Notes: generated by a model not told the origin, from the sequence alone. Shown: positions 29,026 to 38,289, counted from the stretch's first letter. The stretch: DNA of 64,000 nt from Lysobacterales bacterium (GCA_017302035.1 JAFLEA010000008.1:1-64000), one strand, 5' to 3'. A program made the numbers and translations.

Positions 29026-29979
29026 ATGCCCGTCGACACCCGCCCCCTCGCCATCGCCGTCATGGGCCCGACCGCCTCGGGCAAGACTGCCTTCGCCATC
29101 GAGCTGGCACAGCGATGCGGCGGCGAGATCGTCAGCGTCGATTCGGCGCTGGTCTATCGCGGGCTGGACATCGGTGCGGCCAAGCCGGATGCGACCGAGC
29201 GGGCCGGGGTGCCGCACCACCTGATCGACGTGCGCGAGCCGTGGCAGCCATATTCGGCCGCCGAGTTCGCGCAGGATGCGCGCAGCGTCATCGCCGGCAT
29301 CCTCGCCCGCGGCCGCCTGCCGGTGCTGGCCGGCGGCACCGGGCTGTATTTCCGCGCGCTGCTGCACGGGTTGGCGCCGATGCCGGAGGCCGATCCGGCC
29401 TTGCGCGAGGTCATCGCCGCCGAGGCCGCCGCACGCGGATGGCCGGTGTTGCACGCCGAACTGGCACGGGTCGATCCAGCCGCCGCCGCGCGCATCCGCC
29501 CCGGCGACGCGCAGCGGATCCAGCGCGCGCTGGAGGTGTTCCGGCTCAGCGGCCGGCCGATCAGCGAATGGCAGCGTGATCCGCGGCCGCCGCGGTTGCC
29601 GCTGCGTGTGCTCAAGCTGGTGTTGGCACCGGCCGGTCGCGCGACGCTGCACGCACGCATCGCCCTGCGCTTCGAACGCATGCTCGAAGCCGGTTTCCTC
29701 GACGAGGTCCGTGGCCTGCGCGCATTGCCGCGGTTGCGCGACCATCCCGCGCCGCTGGACCTGCCGGCGTTGCGCGCGGTCGGCTATCGCCAGGCCTGGG
29801 AACACCTGGATGGTGCCACCTCGGCCGAGGAGTTCCGCGACCGCGGCATCTTCGCCACCCGCCAGCTGGCCAAGCGCCAGCTCACCTGGTTGCGCGGCGA
29901 ACTGGACGGGTGCTGGTTCGACCCGGAACGTGACGGCGGTCAACTTCGGGAGGCGGTTTCGCGCTTCCTGGGCCGCTGA
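29026..29979 (+). CDS. miaA: tRNA dimethylallyltransferase
   Basis: 317 residues. Adds the dimethylallyl group to A37 of tRNAs reading U-starting codons; the partially visible miaB at the right edge encodes the next enzyme of that modification. The P-loop [14 protein letters not shown] is at residues 10-23, [18 protein letters not shown] follows, [13 protein letters not shown], and the tRNA-contact helix ends in [16 protein letters not shown] 29026 matches the family start. It begins the miaA-hfq-hflX-hflK-hflC block. Confidence 0.97.
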   Translation: MPVDTRPLAIAVMGPTASGKTAFAIELAQRCGGEIVSVDSALVYRGLDIGAAKPDATERAGVPHHLIDVREPWQPYSAAEFAQDARSVIAGILARGRLPVLAGGTGLYFRALLHGLAPMPEADPALREVIAAEAAARGWPVLHAELARVDPAAAARIRPGDAQRIQRALEVFRLSGRPISEWQRDPRPPRLPLRVLKLVLAPAGRATLHARIALRFERMLEAGFLDEVRGLRALPRLRDHPAPLDLPALRAVGYRQAWEHLDGATSAEEFRDRGIFATRQLAKRQLTWLRGELDGCWFDPERDGGQLREAVSRFLGR

Positions 29980-30019
29980 CGGGCCTCGCCACGGCGGCCG
30001 GCTTGTGTAACATGCCCGG

Positions 30020-30038
30020 ACGGGCCGGGGAGGCCCGT
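30020..30038. other. Hairpin in the hfq leader
   Basis: ACGGGCC and GGCCCGT form a 7-bp stem around a GGGGA loop, 53 bases before the hfq ATG. No T run follows, so it is unlikely to be a simple terminator; it may be a leader structure or partial attenuator between miaA and hfq. Confidence 0.35.
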
Positions 30039-30090
30039 GCAACACCCACATAAGAAGAACGCTCGCACGAAGAGCTGAGGGGAGTCGCCA

Positions 30091-30372
30091 ATGTCCAAGG
30101 GGCAATCGCTGCAGGACCCGTTCCTGAACGCACTGCGGCGCGAACGCGTGCCGGTATCGGTGTACCTGGTGAACGGGATCAAGCTGCAGGGTACCATCGA
30201 GTCCTTCGACCAGTTCGTGGTGCTGCTGCGCAGCACCGTCAGCCAGATGGTCTACAAGCACGCCATTTCCACCGTCGTGCCGTCGCGCAACGTCAAGGTC
30301 GGGCCGGGCGGCGGCTACGTGCAGCAACCGGGTGATTCCGGGGACGAGGAAGGCGGCGACGAGGCCGAGTAG
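30091..30372 (+). CDS. hfq: RNA chaperone Hfq
   Basis: 93 residues. The hexameric Sm-like protein that pairs small RNAs with mRNAs. The proximal-face block [21 protein letters not shown], the Sm1 strand [18 protein letters not shown] and the Sm2 motif [10 protein letters not shown] are intact. The C-terminal tail is short and acidic (ends [10 protein letters not shown]). GAGGGGAGTC lies just upstream of ATG 30091. Coupled with hflX 18 bases downstream. Confidence 0.98.
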   Translation: MSKGQSLQDPFLNALRRERVPVSVYLVNGIKLQGTIESFDQFVVLLRSTVSQMVYKHAISTVVPSRNVKVGPGGGYVQQPGDSGDEEGGDEAE

Positions 30373-30390
30373 TTCTTCCCGGAGTTCCCA

Positions 30391-31704
30391 TTGTTCGAAA
30401 GATCCCGCAAGGGCGAGCATGCGCTGTTGATCCAGCCCCACGCCGGCGGCGCCGTGGCCGGGGACGTGCTGGAGGAGTTCGCCGACCTGGCCCGGTCGGC
30501 CGGTGCCAGCGTGGCCGCCACCCTCACCGCGCGCATCGACCGGCCCAGTCCGGCCACCCTGATCGGCAGCGGCAAGCTGGAGGAGGTGCTGGCGGCGGCC
30601 GACGCCACCGGCGCCGACCTGGTCCTGGTCAACCATCCGCTCAGTCCGGTGCAGGAGCGCAACCTGGAGAAGGCGCTGCAGCGGCGCGTGGTCGACCGCA
30701 CCGGCCTGATCCTGGACATCTTCGCCCAGCGCGCGCGCAGCCACGAGGGCAAGCTGCAGGTCGAACTGGCCCAGCTCAAGCACATGGCCACCCGCCTGGT
30801 GCGCGGCTGGACCCACCTGGAGCGCCAGCGCGGCGGCGCCATCGGCCTGCGAGGGCCCGGCGAGACCCAGCTGGAAACCGACCGCCGACTGCTGCAGAAG
30901 CGCCTGGAGCAATTGCAGCGGCGGTTGGACAAGGTGGAAGTGCAGCATGCGCAAATGCGCCGGGCGCGGGTGCGCAGCGAGCTGCCGCGGGTGGCGCTGG
31001 TGGGTTACACCAATGCCGGCAAGTCGACCCTGTTCAATGCGCTCACCGGCGCCGACGCCTACGCCGCCGACCAGTTGTTCGCGACCCTGGACCCGACCGT
31101 GCGCAGGGTGACGCTGCCCGGCGGCAGCGTGGTCCTGGCCGATACGGTCGGCTTCGTCCGCGACTTGCCGCACGAACTGGTGGCCGCGTTTCGCTCCACC
31201 CTGAGCGAAGCGCGCGAGGCCGATCTGCTGCTGCACGTGATCGACGCGGCCGATCCGCATCGCGAGGAGCGCATCGCCCAGGTCGACGCAGTGCTGGCCG
31301 AGATCGGCGCCGGCGACCTGCCGCAGCTGCTGGTGTTCAACAAGATCGACCGGATCGAGGGCGCGCAGCCGCGCCACGACCATAGCGGCGGCGAGGCCGA
31401 CGACCCCGGCCACCGCGAGCGGGTGTGGCTGTCGGCGCGCGACGGCCGCGGCATGGAACTGCTGCAGGCCGCCCTGGCGCGGCGCCTGGACCTGCAGCGC
31501 GTGTTCGGCGAACTGCGACTGCCGCCGCAGGCCGGGCGCTTGCGCGCGCGCCTGCACCAGCTCGAGGCGGTACGCTCGGAGCAGGCCGACGAGCAGGGCT
31601 GGCTGCTGCAGGTGGACTTGCCGCGGTCCGAGGCCGAGCGCCTGGCTGCACGCGCCGACGGCGAACCGTTGCGGGCGCTGTTGCCCCCGCGCGACGGGGA
31701 TTGA
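30391..31704 (+). CDS. hflX: Ribosome-associated GTPase HflX
   Basis: 437 residues. Splits stalled 70S ribosomes under stress. The N-terminal HflX domain has IDRPSPATLIGSGKLEE, the middle GRGPGE-like block reads LRGPGETQLETDRR, and the G domain shows G1 GYTNAGKST, G3 DTVGFV and G4 NKID. TTG 30391 is the start, with GGAG six bases upstream; no ATG or GTG lies in a better place. The family order hfq-hflX-hflK-hflC is kept. Confidence 0.95.
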   Translation: MFERSRKGEHALLIQPHAGGAVAGDVLEEFADLARSAGASVAATLTARIDRPSPATLIGSGKLEEVLAAADATGADLVLVNHPLSPVQERNLEKALQRRVVDRTGLILDIFAQRARSHEGKLQVELAQLKHMATRLVRGWTHLERQRGGAIGLRGPGETQLETDRRLLQKRLEQLQRRLDKVEVQHAQMRRARVRSELPRVALVGYTNAGKSTLFNALTGADAYAADQLFATLDPTVRRVTLPGGSVVLADTVGFVRDLPHELVAAFRSTLSEAREADLLLHVIDAADPHREERIAQVDAVLAEIGAGDLPQLLVFNKIDRIEGAQPRHDHSGGEADDPGHRERVWLSARDGRGMELLQAALARRLDLQRVFGELRLPPQAGRLRARLHQLEAVRSEQADEQGWLLQVDLPRSEAERLAARADGEPLRALLPPRDGD

Positions 31705-31811
31705 GGCCGGATGGCCTTCGCGGGCGCGTGCGCGGGCCGTTGGTGGCGCGGACGGGCCCAGCCGATCGTCGCGTCCTCCCCGGGAACCCGGGCCCGTCCC
31801 CGCGGTCTTGC

Positions 31812-31817
31812 TAGAAT
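31812..31817 (+). promoter_or_regulatory. Possible -10 element for hflK-hflC
   Basis: TAGAAT, 56 bases before the hflK ATG, in the 169-base gap after hflX. This gap is longer than others in the operon, so an internal promoter is plausible. The -35 side is GC-rich and unconvincing. Confidence 0.4.
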
Positions 31818-31873
31818 CGTCCCCAGACCCACCGTGGCCTCAGCGCCGCCGGGACCCTCGATTTGGAGTTTGC

Positions 31874-32998
31874 ATGGTCTGGAACACCCCAGGTAAAGGC
31901 GGCGACTCGCCCGACAACCGCCAGAACCCGTGGCCGCCGCGCCGCCCCGACCGCGGCAACGGGGGGGGCGGCCTGGATGGTTTGATGGACCAGTTGCGCG
32001 GGTTCTTCGGCGGCAACGGCGGCGGCCTTGGCCGCTGGATCCTGCTGGGCGTGGCCCTGCTGGTGCTGCTGAGCAGCTTCCAGCTGATCGGCGAGCAACA
32101 GCGCGGCGTGGTCCTGCGCTTCGGCCAGTTCTCGCGGGTGATGCAGCCGGGCCCGAACCTGAAGTGGCCGTGGCCGGTGGAGCGGGTGGTCAAGGTCAAC
32201 GCCACCCAGATCAAGACCTTCAGCAATACCGTGCCGGTCCTCACCCGCGACGAGAACATCGTCAACGTGGCGATGAACGTGCAGTACCGGGTCGGCGACC
32301 CGCGCATGTACCTGTTCGGTTCGCGCGACCCGGACCGGATGCTCGAGCAGGTGGCGCAGAGCGTGGTCCGCGAACAGGTCGGCCGCTCCGACCTGGACAC
32401 CGTGCTCGGTGCGCGCGGCCCGTTGTCGGTCAGCGCCTCGCAGCAACTGCAGGCCTCGCTGGACGCCTACCGCACCGGCCTGGTGGTGACCGAACTCAAC
32501 CTGCAGGACGCGCGTCCTCCGGAGGAGGTCAAGCCGGCCTTCGACGAGGTCAACAGCGCCCAGCAGATCAAGGACCAGCTGGTCAACGAAGCGCGCGCCT
32601 ACGCCGCCCGGGTGGTGCCCGAGGCGCGCGGCGAGGCGGCGCGCCGGCGCACCGAGGCCGAGGGCTACAAGGTGTCCAAGATCGCCCGCGCCGAGGGCGA
32701 CACCGCCCGCTTCTCCCTGCTGCGCGACGAATACCGCAACGCGCCGGAGGTCACCCGCAAGCGCCTGTGGCTGGAGACGCTTCAGGACGTGCTCGCGCGC
32801 AACCGCAAGGTGATCGGCGCCGACAGCCGCCAGCTGATCTACGTGCCGATGCCCGGCGCCGCGGCCGGTGCCGCCCAGGCCGTGCCGCCCGCGGTCGGTG
32901 CCGAGGCGGTGCTGCCGGCGATCGAGAGCGTGCCCGAGCCGCTGCGCAGCGGTACCCGCGATCCGCAGCGCGGCGGTCGCCAGGAGCCTGACCGATGA
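31874..32998 (+). CDS. hflK: FtsH modulator HflK
   Basis: 374 residues. Forms with HflC a large membrane cage around FtsH. A Gly/Asp/Pro-rich cytosolic N terminus (GGGGLDGL, FFGGNGGG) is followed by one membrane helix (WILLGVALLVLLSSFQLI), then the SPFH/band 7 domain (GVVLRFGQFSRVMQPGPN) and coiled coil. The start is ATG 31874, with TTGGAG upstream; a longer frame from 31808 would overlap the -10. Its stop overlaps the hflC ATG (ATGA). Confidence 0.96.
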   Translation: MVWNTPGKGGDSPDNRQNPWPPRRPDRGNGGGGLDGLMDQLRGFFGGNGGGLGRWILLGVALLVLLSSFQLIGEQQRGVVLRFGQFSRVMQPGPNLKWPWPVERVVKVNATQIKTFSNTVPVLTRDENIVNVAMNVQYRVGDPRMYLFGSRDPDRMLEQVAQSVVREQVGRSDLDTVLGARGPLSVSASQQLQASLDAYRTGLVVTELNLQDARPPEEVKPAFDEVNSAQQIKDQLVNEARAYAARVVPEARGEAARRRTEAEGYKVSKIARAEGDTARFSLLRDEYRNAPEVTRKRLWLETLQDVLARNRKVIGADSRQLIYVPMPGAAAGAAQAVPPAVGAEAVLPAIESVPEPLRSGTRDPQRGGRQEPDR

Positions 32999-33858
32999 AG
33001 TATTCCCTCTGGATCGCCCTGGTGGCGGCTGCCGTGCTGGGCCTGCTCGGCTCGGTGTACGTGGTCCGCGAGGGCCAGGTCGCACTGGTCCTGAACCTGG
33101 GCCGGGTGGCCCGCACCGATATCGGCCCAGGCCTGCATTTCAAGGTGCCGCTGGTGGAGAGCGTGCGTACCTTCGACAGCCGCTTCACCCTGGTCGACTT
33201 CTCGCCCGAGCGCTACCTGACCTCCGAGCGCAAGGACGTGAGCGTGGACTTCGTGGCGATCGGCTACATCAACGACGCGCGCGCCTTCTACCGCGCCACC
33301 GGCGGCGACGAGTCGGCCGCGGCCGACCGCCTGGCCCCCATCATCAAGGACTCGCTGCGCAACGAGATCAACTCGCGCACCCTGACCCAGCTGGTGTCCG
33401 GCGACCGCAGCGAGGTGATCGCCAAGCAGCTCGACGGCATCAACAAGGGTGCCGAGACCCTGGGCATGCGCATCGTCGACATCCGCCTCAAGCAGATCGA
33501 CCTGCCCACCGACAGCGACGTGATCAAGCAGGTCTACGACCGCATGCGTGCCGAGCGCAAGCAGGTGGCCAGCGCGTTGCGCGCCGAGGGCGAGGAGCAG
33601 GCGCGCACCATCCGCGCCCAGGCCGACCGCGACCAGGCGGTGATCGTGGCCGAGGCCGAGCGCGACGCCCAGCGCTTGCGCGGCGAGGGCGATGCCCAGG
33701 CGGCGCGGCTGTTCGCCGAGGCGGCCAACCAGGACCAGGCGTTCTTCTCGTTCCACCGCAGCCTGGAGGCCTACCGTGGGGCCTTCGCCGACGGCCAGGG
33801 CGTGATCGTCCTCGACAAGGACGATCCGTTCATGCAGTACTTCAAGAACGAGCGCTGA
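32995..33858 (+). CDS. hflC: FtsH modulator HflC
   Basis: 287 residues. N-terminal signal anchor (SLWIALVAAAVLGLLGSVYVV), band 7 domain (EGQVALVLNLGRVARTDIGPGLHFKVPLV), an Arg/Glu/Ala-rich coiled coil (ERKQVASALRAEGEEQARTI region) and a C-terminal SFHRSLEAYRGAF block. Coupled to hflK by an ATGA overlap. A strong terminator follows; the purA gene found next in many relatives is absent. Confidence 0.96.
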   Translation: MKYSLWIALVAAAVLGLLGSVYVVREGQVALVLNLGRVARTDIGPGLHFKVPLVESVRTFDSRFTLVDFSPERYLTSERKDVSVDFVAIGYINDARAFYRATGGDESAAADRLAPIIKDSLRNEINSRTLTQLVSGDRSEVIAKQLDGINKGAETLGMRIVDIRLKQIDLPTDSDVIKQVYDRMRAERKQVASALRAEGEEQARTIRAQADRDQAVIVAEAERDAQRLRGEGDAQAARLFAEAANQDQAFFSFHRSLEAYRGAFADGQGVIVLDKDDPFMQYFKNER

Positions 33859-33876
33859 GCCCCACTCCCGCACGAA

Positions 33877-33910
33877 GCCAACGGCCCGCCCCGGCGGGCC
33901 GTTGGCTTTT
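33877..33910 (+). terminator. Strong Rho-independent terminator after hflC
   Basis: A 14-base perfect inverted repeat (GCCAACGGCCCGCC and its complement, 33877-33890 and 33893-33906) with a nearly closed centre is followed by TTTT. It ends the hfl operon 18 bases after hflC. Confidence 0.85.
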
Positions 33911-34067
33911 GCATCCGTGGGAGTTCGGGTGCTTGGAAGGCGCAGGACCGTTGGCCGCCTGCGCCCCGGCACGCTGCCTGCCGCCACGCATGTCCCCCGG
34001 CCCTGGCCTGCGGCCAGGACCTCCTCCTTGACTTCCCGTCGGCAGGCAGCGCACCAGGTCGCCCCGT

Positions 34068-34106
34068 GCAGCAGCGGCTCCAAGCCGAAACGCTTCACCG
34101 CAGCCG
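34068..34106 (+). repeat. Copy 1 of a 40-base intergenic repeat
   Basis: This segment (GCAGCAGCGGC, then CCAAGCCGAAA, CGCTTCAC, CAGCCG) matches, with a few substitutions and a four-base gap, the reverse complement of 41121-41163. Flanks are unrelated, so the match is a short dispersed element, not a duplicated gene. It lies in the 279-base gap between hflC and the PhzF-like gene; nothing else is seen there apart from the terminator. Confidence 0.5.
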
Positions 34107-34137
34107 TATGGCTGCCCGCCCGCGCTTTCCCCACAGG

Positions 34138-35016
34138 TCAAGGCCAGTCGATGGTCCCGTGGATCACGCTGACCACCCGGCCGCCGGACCAGACCTCGCC
34201 GTCGGCATCCACGGCCATCTCCAGCAGCGCATCATGGCCGACCTCGCGGCCCTGGCTGACGCGATAGCGGCCATCCGTGCCCGGCAGCGCACCGCGCAGC
34301 GCCAGCCATGCCGCCAACGCCGCATTCGCCGCCCCGGAGGCGGCGTCCTCGAACATCGCCGGCCCGCCGACGAAGGCGCGCGCCGCCACCTGGTAGTCCT
34401 CGCCATGGCAGCGCGCGAACGCCAGCACGCCCATGCTGTCGGTCGCGTGCGCCAGCGCCGCGATCGCGTCCCAATCGGGCCGGGCGTCGCGCAGGCTGGC
34501 TTCGTCGCGCGCCTCGGCCAGCCACCAGCGGCGTCCGCCGTCCATCAGCGCCGGCGGCAGCTCGCCCGACGGCAGCCAGTCCAGCGCCTCGGCCATGCGT
34601 GCACCGCGCGCATCGGCGGTCTCGACCAGCCGCGCGCGCGGGGTGCGGATCGCGATCCGGCGCGCTCCTCCTGTTCCGTCCACCCGCAGCGGCAGCAGGC
34701 CGGCCACGCCTTCCTGCAGCAACAGGCCGTCGCGTGGCTCGGCCAACCCGGCCTCGAGCGCCACGTGCGCAGTGCCGACGCTGGGATGGCCGGCGAACGG
34801 CACTTCCTTCTTCGGGCTGAACATCCGGATCGCGTAGCTGGCGCCGGGCCGGGTCGGCGCCAGCACGAAGGTGGTCTCCGGCAGCCGGGTCCAGCGGGCG
34901 ATGGCCTGCATCGCCGCGTCGTCCAGGCCGCCGGCGTCGAGTACTACAGCCAGCGGGTTGCCGGCACCGGGGCGGTCGGCGAAGACGTCGGCCTGGACGA
35001 AGGGGCGAAGGGCCAT
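34138..35016 (-). CDS. PhzF-family isomerase/epimerase-like protein
   Basis: 292 residues with the PhzF/diaminopimelate epimerase-like double domain. The first half has FVQADVFADRPGAGNPLAVVLDA, the catalytic Glu in LPETTFVL, and the loop PFAGHPSVGTAHV; the second half has the second Gly-rich loop EDAASGAANAALAAWL. Family members act as isomerases on small acids, but most are uncharacterised, and a phenazine role is not implied. ATG 35016 gives the usual N terminus; an in-frame upstream extension lacks similarity. Confidence 0.85.
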   Translation of the reverse strand: MALRPFVQADVFADRPGAGNPLAVVLDAGGLDDAAMQAIARWTRLPETTFVLAPTRPGASYAIRMFSPKKEVPFAGHPSVGTAHVALEAGLAEPRDGLLLQEGVAGLLPLRVDGTGGARRIAIRTPRARLVETADARGARMAEALDWLPSGELPPALMDGGRRWWLAEARDEASLRDARPDWDAIAALAHATDSMGVLAFARCHGEDYQVAARAFVGGPAMFEDAASGAANAALAAWLALRGALPGTDGRYRVSQGREVGHDALLEMAVDADGEVWSGGRVVSVIHGTIDWP

Positions 35017-35138
35017 GGCGGCGATCCTGCTGCGGTCGGGGACGTGGCCGAGGTTACCAGCGGTCCGTTTCCGGCGTGACCATCCGCGCGCCACCGCCGA
35101 GCGGCCGGATTCCCGCATTGGGGTGGCGCGATTCGGCT

Positions 35139-35144
35139 TAGAAT
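35139..35144 (+). promoter_or_regulatory. Possible -10 element for lysAC
   Basis: TAGAAT ends nine bases before the first ATG (35154) of the lysAC frame. If this is the -10, transcription would start almost at that ATG, which favours the next in-frame ATG (35190) or leaderless translation. The preceding -35 region is weak. Confidence 0.35.
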
Positions 35145-35153
35145 CGGCCGCTC

Positions 35154-37805
35154 ATGCCCGATGGTCGGGTGGTTCCCCCGAATACGCCCATGCCCGCAGT
35201 CCCGCACGCGCAAGACGCCCCCCACGGCGACTGGATCGTCCTCAAGTTCGGCGGCACCTCGGTGTCGCAGCGCCACCGTTGGGACACGATCGGCAAACTG
35301 TCCAGGCAGCGCGCCGGGCAGACGGGCGGGCGCGTCCTGATCGTGGTGTCCGCGCTGTCGGGCACTACCGACCGGCTGACCGCGATCGCCAACGGCGAAT
35401 CCATCGACGCAGCCGCGATCGAGCGGCGGCACCGCGATTTCGCCGCCGAACTGGGCCTGGATGCCGAGGCGGTGCTGGGCGAGCGCCTGGCCGCGCTGCG
35501 CGGCCTGCTCGCCGACGCACGCGCCGCCGCCCGGCCGCTGGACTGGCGGGCCGAAGTGCTGGCGCAGGGCGAGTTGCTCGCGTCCACGCTCGGCGCCGCC
35601 TACCTGCGCATGCAGGGCCTGGACATCGGCTGGCTAGACGCGCGCGACTGGCTCGATGCGTCGCCGCCGAGGCCCAACCAGAGCGAATGGTCGCAGCGAT
35701 TGTCGGTGAACTGCCAGTGGCAGGCCGACGATGCCTGGCGCGCGCGCTTCGCCGCCCAGCCCGGGCAGGCGCTCATCACCCAGGGCTTCATCGCCCGCCA
35801 TGCCGATGGCGGCACTGCCGTCCTCGGCCGCGGCGGTTCCGACACCTCGGCCGCGTATTTCGGGGCGCTGCTGGGTGCCTCGAAGGTGGAGATCTGGACC
35901 GACGTGCCGGGCATGTTCAGCGCCAATCCGCGCGAAGTGCCCGAAGCGCGCCTGCTCAACCGCCTCGGCTACGCCGAGGCGCAGGAAATCACCACCACCG
36001 GCGCCAAGGTCCTGCACCCGCGCTCGATCAAACCCTGCCGCGACGCCGGAGTACCCATGGCCATCCTCGATACCGAACGCCCCGACGAACACGGGACCCT
36101 GATCGACCGCAGCGCCGCGACGGTGGAGGGGGTGAAGGCGATCAGCCGCCGCAACGGCGTGGTGCTGGTGTCGGTGGAGGACATCGGCATGTGGCAGCAG
36201 GTCGGCTACCTGGCCGAGGTGTTCGCGCTGTTCCGCAAGCACGGCCTGTCGGTGGACATGATCGGTACCTCGCAGACCAACGTGACCGTGTCGCTGGATC
36301 CCAGCGAGAACCTGCTCGCGCCGGACGTGCTGGCCGCACTGGCTGCCGACCTGGAGAAGGTCGGCCGGGTCAAGGTGATCGTGCCCTGCGCGGCGATCAC
36401 CCTGGTCGGGCGCGGCATGCGTTCGCTGCTGCACAAGCTGTCGGAGGTGTTCTCGAGCTTCGGCCACGAGCGCGTGCACATGATCTCGCAGTCGTCCAAC
36501 GACCTGAACCTGACTTTCGTGATCGACGAGGCCGATGCCGATGGCTTGCTGCCTGACCTGCACGCGGCGCTGATCGACAGCGGCGCGATGCCGGTGGGCG
36601 AGAAGGACGTATTCGGGCCCGGCTGGCGCGAGATCAACGGCACGGTACGCCCGCGCGAGGTGCCGTGGTGGCGCGGGGAGCGCAACCGCCTGCTGGCGCT
36701 CGCCGAACAGGGCACGCCGCGCTATGTCTACCACCTGCCGACGGTGCGCGAGCGTGCGCGCCGGCTCAAGGCGGTCAAGGCGGTGGACCGGCGCTTCTTC
36801 GCGATCAAGGCCAACCCGCATCCGGCGATCCTGCGCACCCTGGCCGCGGAGGGCTTCGGCCTGGAGTGCGTGTCGCTGGGCGAGTTGCGCCACATCTTCG
36901 CCTCGGTGCCGGGTATTGCCCCGGCGCGGGTGCAGTTCACCCCCAGCTTCGCCCCGGTGAACGAATACGAGCAGGCCTTCGCCCTGGGCGCCAACGTGAC
37001 CGTGGACAACGTCGAGGTGCTGCGCCGCTGGCCGGAGGTGTTCCGTGGCCGCAAGGTGTGGCTGCGACTGGACCTGGGTCATGGCGCCGGCCACCACCAG
37101 AAGGTCACCACCGGGGGCAAGGATTCCAAGTTCGGACTGTCGTTGCGGCGCTTCGACGAGTTCGTCGATGTTGCGCACGCGCTGGGCATGGTCATCACCG
37201 GCCTGCATTCGCACATGGGTTCCGGCGTGGACGACACCGGCCACTGGCGGCTGATGTGCGACGAGATGGCCGGCTTCGCCCGCCGCATCGGCACCGTGGC
37301 CTCGCTGGACATCGGTGGCGGCCTGCCGATCCCCTACAGCGCAGACGACGAGCCGTTCGACCTGGACGCCTGGGCGGCCAGCCTGGACGAGGTCCGCGCG
37401 GTGCACCCGGAGTTCGAGCTGGTGATCGAGCCGGGCCGTTACATGGTCGCCGAATGCGGCGTGCTGCTGGCCCGTGCCACCCAGGTGGTGGAGAAGGACG
37501 GGGTGCTGCGGGTGGGCCTGGATGCGGGCATGCACACCCTGGCGCGGCCGGCGCTGTACGACGCCTGGCACGACGTGGTCAACCTGCAGCGACTGGAGGA
37601 GGAGGCCGATGGCTCGTTCGACGTGGTCGGCCCGATCTGCGAGTCCAGCGACGTGCTCGGCCGCGGTCGCCCGCTGCCGTCCACCACCGCGCCGGGTGAT
37701 GTGATGCTGGTCGCCGACGCCGGCGCCTACGGCTACGCGATGGCCAGCCACTACAACCTGCGCGGCATGCCCGCCGAGGATGTGATCGATGACGCCGCGC
37801 GCTGA
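35154..37805 (+). CDS. lysAC: Bifunctional aspartate kinase/diaminopimelate decarboxylase
   Basis: 883 residues joining the first and last enzymes of the lysine branch. The N-terminal half is an aspartokinase: VLKFGGTSVSQ, RGGSDTSAAYF, EIWTDVPG, then ACT domains (SVEDIGMWQQVGYLAE, NDLNLTFVIDEAD). The second half, from about residue 505, is a PLP fold III decarboxylase: catalytic Lys in FFAIKANPHP, HMGSGVDDT, the GGGLP phosphate loop, EPGRYMVAECG and the CESSDV Cys block. Fusions of this kind are known in Xanthomonas. The start may be ATG 35154 or 35190. The stop overlaps the next gene by 17 bases. Confidence 0.95.
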   Translation: MPDGRVVPPNTPMPAVPHAQDAPHGDWIVLKFGGTSVSQRHRWDTIGKLSRQRAGQTGGRVLIVVSALSGTTDRLTAIANGESIDAAAIERRHRDFAAELGLDAEAVLGERLAALRGLLADARAAARPLDWRAEVLAQGELLASTLGAAYLRMQGLDIGWLDARDWLDASPPRPNQSEWSQRLSVNCQWQADDAWRARFAAQPGQALITQGFIARHADGGTAVLGRGGSDTSAAYFGALLGASKVEIWTDVPGMFSANPREVPEARLLNRLGYAEAQEITTTGAKVLHPRSIKPCRDAGVPMAILDTERPDEHGTLIDRSAATVEGVKAISRRNGVVLVSVEDIGMWQQVGYLAEVFALFRKHGLSVDMIGTSQTNVTVSLDPSENLLAPDVLAALAADLEKVGRVKVIVPCAAITLVGRGMRSLLHKLSEVFSSFGHERVHMISQSSNDLNLTFVIDEADADGLLPDLHAALIDSGAMPVGEKDVFGPGWREINGTVRPREVPWWRGERNRLLALAEQGTPRYVYHLPTVRERARRLKAVKAVDRRFFAIKANPHPAILRTLAAEGFGLECVSLGELRHIFASVPGIAPARVQFTPSFAPVNEYEQAFALGANVTVDNVEVLRRWPEVFRGRKVWLRLDLGHGAGHHQKVTTGGKDSKFGLSLRRFDEFVDVAHALGMVITGLHSHMGSGVDDTGHWRLMCDEMAGFARRIGTVASLDIGGGLPIPYSADDEPFDLDAWAASLDEVRAVHPEFELVIEPGRYMVAECGVLLARATQVVEKDGVLRVGLDAGMHTLARPALYDAWHDVVNLQRLEEEADGSFDVVGPICESSDVLGRGRPLPSTTAPGDVMLVADAGAYGYAMASHYNLRGMPAEDVIDDAAR

Positions 37806-38289
37806 GTTCGTGCTGCTGGCGACCCTGGCCGGGGGCCTGCTGTCGGTGCTGGGTTTCCTGCTGGTACTCGGTTACCTGTCCGGATCGGCTCCGGGCGCAG
37901 ACGAGATGCGCTCGGCCCTGCTGTGGAGCCCCGGCGGCGTGCTGGCCGCATTCGCCGCCTCGTGGATCGCCAGTGGCTGGCACCGGCGCGCCGTCGGCAA
38001 CGGCCGTCGCTGGGGCGCGGCCGGCCTGGCGTTGCGCACCACCGTGCTGGCAGTGCTGGTCTACCCCCTGGCGATCGGGGCCTGGCTGTTGTTCACCGCC
38101 TGGCTCGACCAGCGCTTCGCCGCCGCCGGGATGCCGCTGCGGGAGTTCGTGAACTGGCTGCCGTCCATGGTCCTCGTCGCCTCGGTGTCGGCGCTGGTGG
38201 TCGGCGCGCTGCCGGCGTTCGCCATCGTGTTCGCGCTCGGCCGCCGCTACCTGCGCCGGTCGGGTGGCCCGGTCGCGGGGATCGCATGA
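37789..38289 (+). CDS. Four-helix membrane protein between lysAC and murL, function unknown
   Basis: 166 residues with four predicted membrane helices (about residues 6-31, 45-60, 83-104 and 128-152) and a basic C terminus LGRRYLRRSGG. The ATG at 37789 lies inside lysAC, whose stop is 17 bases further on, and its own TGA overlaps the murL ATG (ATGA). Both junctions imply translational coupling with the flanking genes. I do not recognise a named family. Position suggests an accessory role with cell wall precursor genes, but that is inference. Confidence 0.65.
   Translation: MTPRAEFVLLATLAGGLLSVLGFLLVLGYLSGSAPGADEMRSALLWSPGGVLAAFAASWIASGWHRRAVGNGRRWGAAGLALRTTVLAVLVYPLAIGAWLLFTAWLDQRFAAAGMPLREFVNWLPSMVLVASVSALVVGALPAFAIVFALGRRYLRRSGGPVAGIA

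Noticed and set aside
28150..31557. A 1135-codon open frame on the minus strand
   Set aside because: It covers miaA, hfq and hflX in antisense and has no domain; an artefact of GC-rich codon use.
34138..35016. Phenazine synthesis role for the PhzF-like gene
   Set aside because: No other phz genes are present; the family is broad and mostly uncharacterised.
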